Source: Desulfobacteraceae bacterium
GTDB lineage: Bacteria > Desulfobacterota > Desulfobacteria > Desulfobacterales > BuS5
DNA: 5,361 nucleotides
Assembly: GCA_030592105.1 (NCBI GenBank)
Contig: JAUVKE010000193.1
Coordinates: forward strand, 1 to 5,361
Direction: 5' to 3'
The notes below the pieces were generated by a model that saw nothing but the letters and a program-made list of their open reading frames with translations, searched no databases and had not been told where the DNA came from. The translations under genes were made by a program, and so were the position numbers. The stretch's first letter is position 1. Every line of letters begins with the position of its first letter. Positions 4,942 to 5,361 of the stretch are shown piece after piece.

Positions 4942-5361
4942 ATGGACAAAATATCAGTCTGCATGGCATCTTATAATGGTGCTCCCTTTATTGAAAAACA
5001 ATTATCTACTATTCTTGAACAGATAAAAGGGGATGATGAAATAATCATTTCAGACGACGGTTCAACAGATAATACTGTTGATATGATTAAAGGATTCAAA
5101 GACCCAAGGATTAAGCTGTTTCGTCATACCAGGGGCAAAAGCCCAACGCATAACTTTGAAAACGCTTTGCAAAAGGCTTCCGGGGAATATATTTTTTTAT
5201 CTGATCAGGATGATATATGGGAAAAGAATAAGGTTAGCCTCCTGCTGGAGTATTTACAGAGCTATGATCTTGTGATCAGTGACTGTTCAGTTATAGATGG
5301 GGATGATAAAATTCTGTTTAATTCGTTTTTTAAACAGAACAATTCCAGGAAGGGATTTGCA
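4942..5361 (+). CDS. Family 2 glycosyltransferase, N-terminal part (runs off right edge)
   Basis: Seen: 140 codons, open to the end of the window. ISVCMASYNG (4-13), IIISDDGSTDNT (34-45) and YIFLSDQDDIW (83-93) are the three N-terminal GT2 blocks. The SDQDDxW form of the DXD motif is common in O-antigen and capsule glycosyltransferases acting with dTDP- or UDP-sugars. HNFENAL (70-76) occupies the usual N-x-A helix. The C-terminal half, with acceptor-side residues, lies outside. Start: ATG 4942 gives the family's typical short leader MDKISV. A GTG at 4888, directly after the upstream stop and in the same frame, would add 18 residues and is less likely. No strong Shine-Dalgarno precedes either. 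It is 54 bp downstream of the previous gene and most likely in the same operon. Specificity cannot be stated. Confidence 0.85.
   Translation, partial: MDKISVCMASYNGAPFIEKQLSTILEQIKGDDEIIISDDGSTDNTVDMIKGFKDPRIKLFRHTRGKSPTHNFENALQKASGEYIFLSDQDDIWEKNKVSLLLEYLQSYDLVISDCSVIDGDDKILFNSFFKQNNSRKGFA

Noticed and set aside
1..5361. CRISPR array, tRNA, rRNA, toxin-antitoxin pair or phage-defence genes
   Set aside because: No regularly spaced repeats, RNA gene folds or defence-type domains were seen on either strand.

Overview
The window reads as a piece of an AT-rich Gram-negative bacterial chromosome. Its content is typical of cell-surface and polysaccharide regions: a SapC-family protein, a secreted-type repeat protein fused to a trypsin-like protease domain, and a run of family 2 glycosyltransferases. 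The overall style (SapC beside proteins with FD..YL / HY..FG..EG repeats, modest GC, GT2-rich clusters) reminds me of sulfate-reducing Desulfobacterota. No marker gene is present, so that assignment is a low-confidence inference.

Left half, minus strand (1-1668). A SapC-family gene (949-1668) is followed downstream by a gene of three ~57-residue repeats leading into the start of an S1/V8-like serine protease domain (26-817). The protease reading frame is broken just after the catalytic His codon. The expected continuation (LLDENGNFDNLTGLKFFPG) is readable in a neighbouring frame from position 59 to the left edge, so the copy carries a one-base deletion or a sequencing error. The two genes are separated by an 86-bp element with perfect 14-bp terminal inverted repeats and an inner stem (850-935). 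It looks like a small non-autonomous mobile element (MITE) or another long-hairpin repeat.

Middle (1669-2113). A non-coding divergent region of about 445 bp holds a GC-rich REP-like hairpin (1718-1745), an FNR/CRP-like palindrome (1700-1713) and a very AT-rich stretch in front of the rightward genes. I found no convincing sigma-70 promoter or JUMPstart element.

Right half, plus strand (2114-5361). Three tightly spaced GT2 genes run rightward: a 603-aa protein with two GT2 domains, a 320-aa WbbL/rhamnosyltransferase-like GT2 whose start overlaps the previous stop (TAATG), and the first 140 codons of a third GT2 enzyme that leaves the window. Together they carry four GT2 domains and would build a surface glycan (O-antigen, capsule or protein glycan). 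Sugar specificities cannot be read from sequence alone. A functional link between the glycan genes and the SapC/protease pair is suggested only by adjacency.
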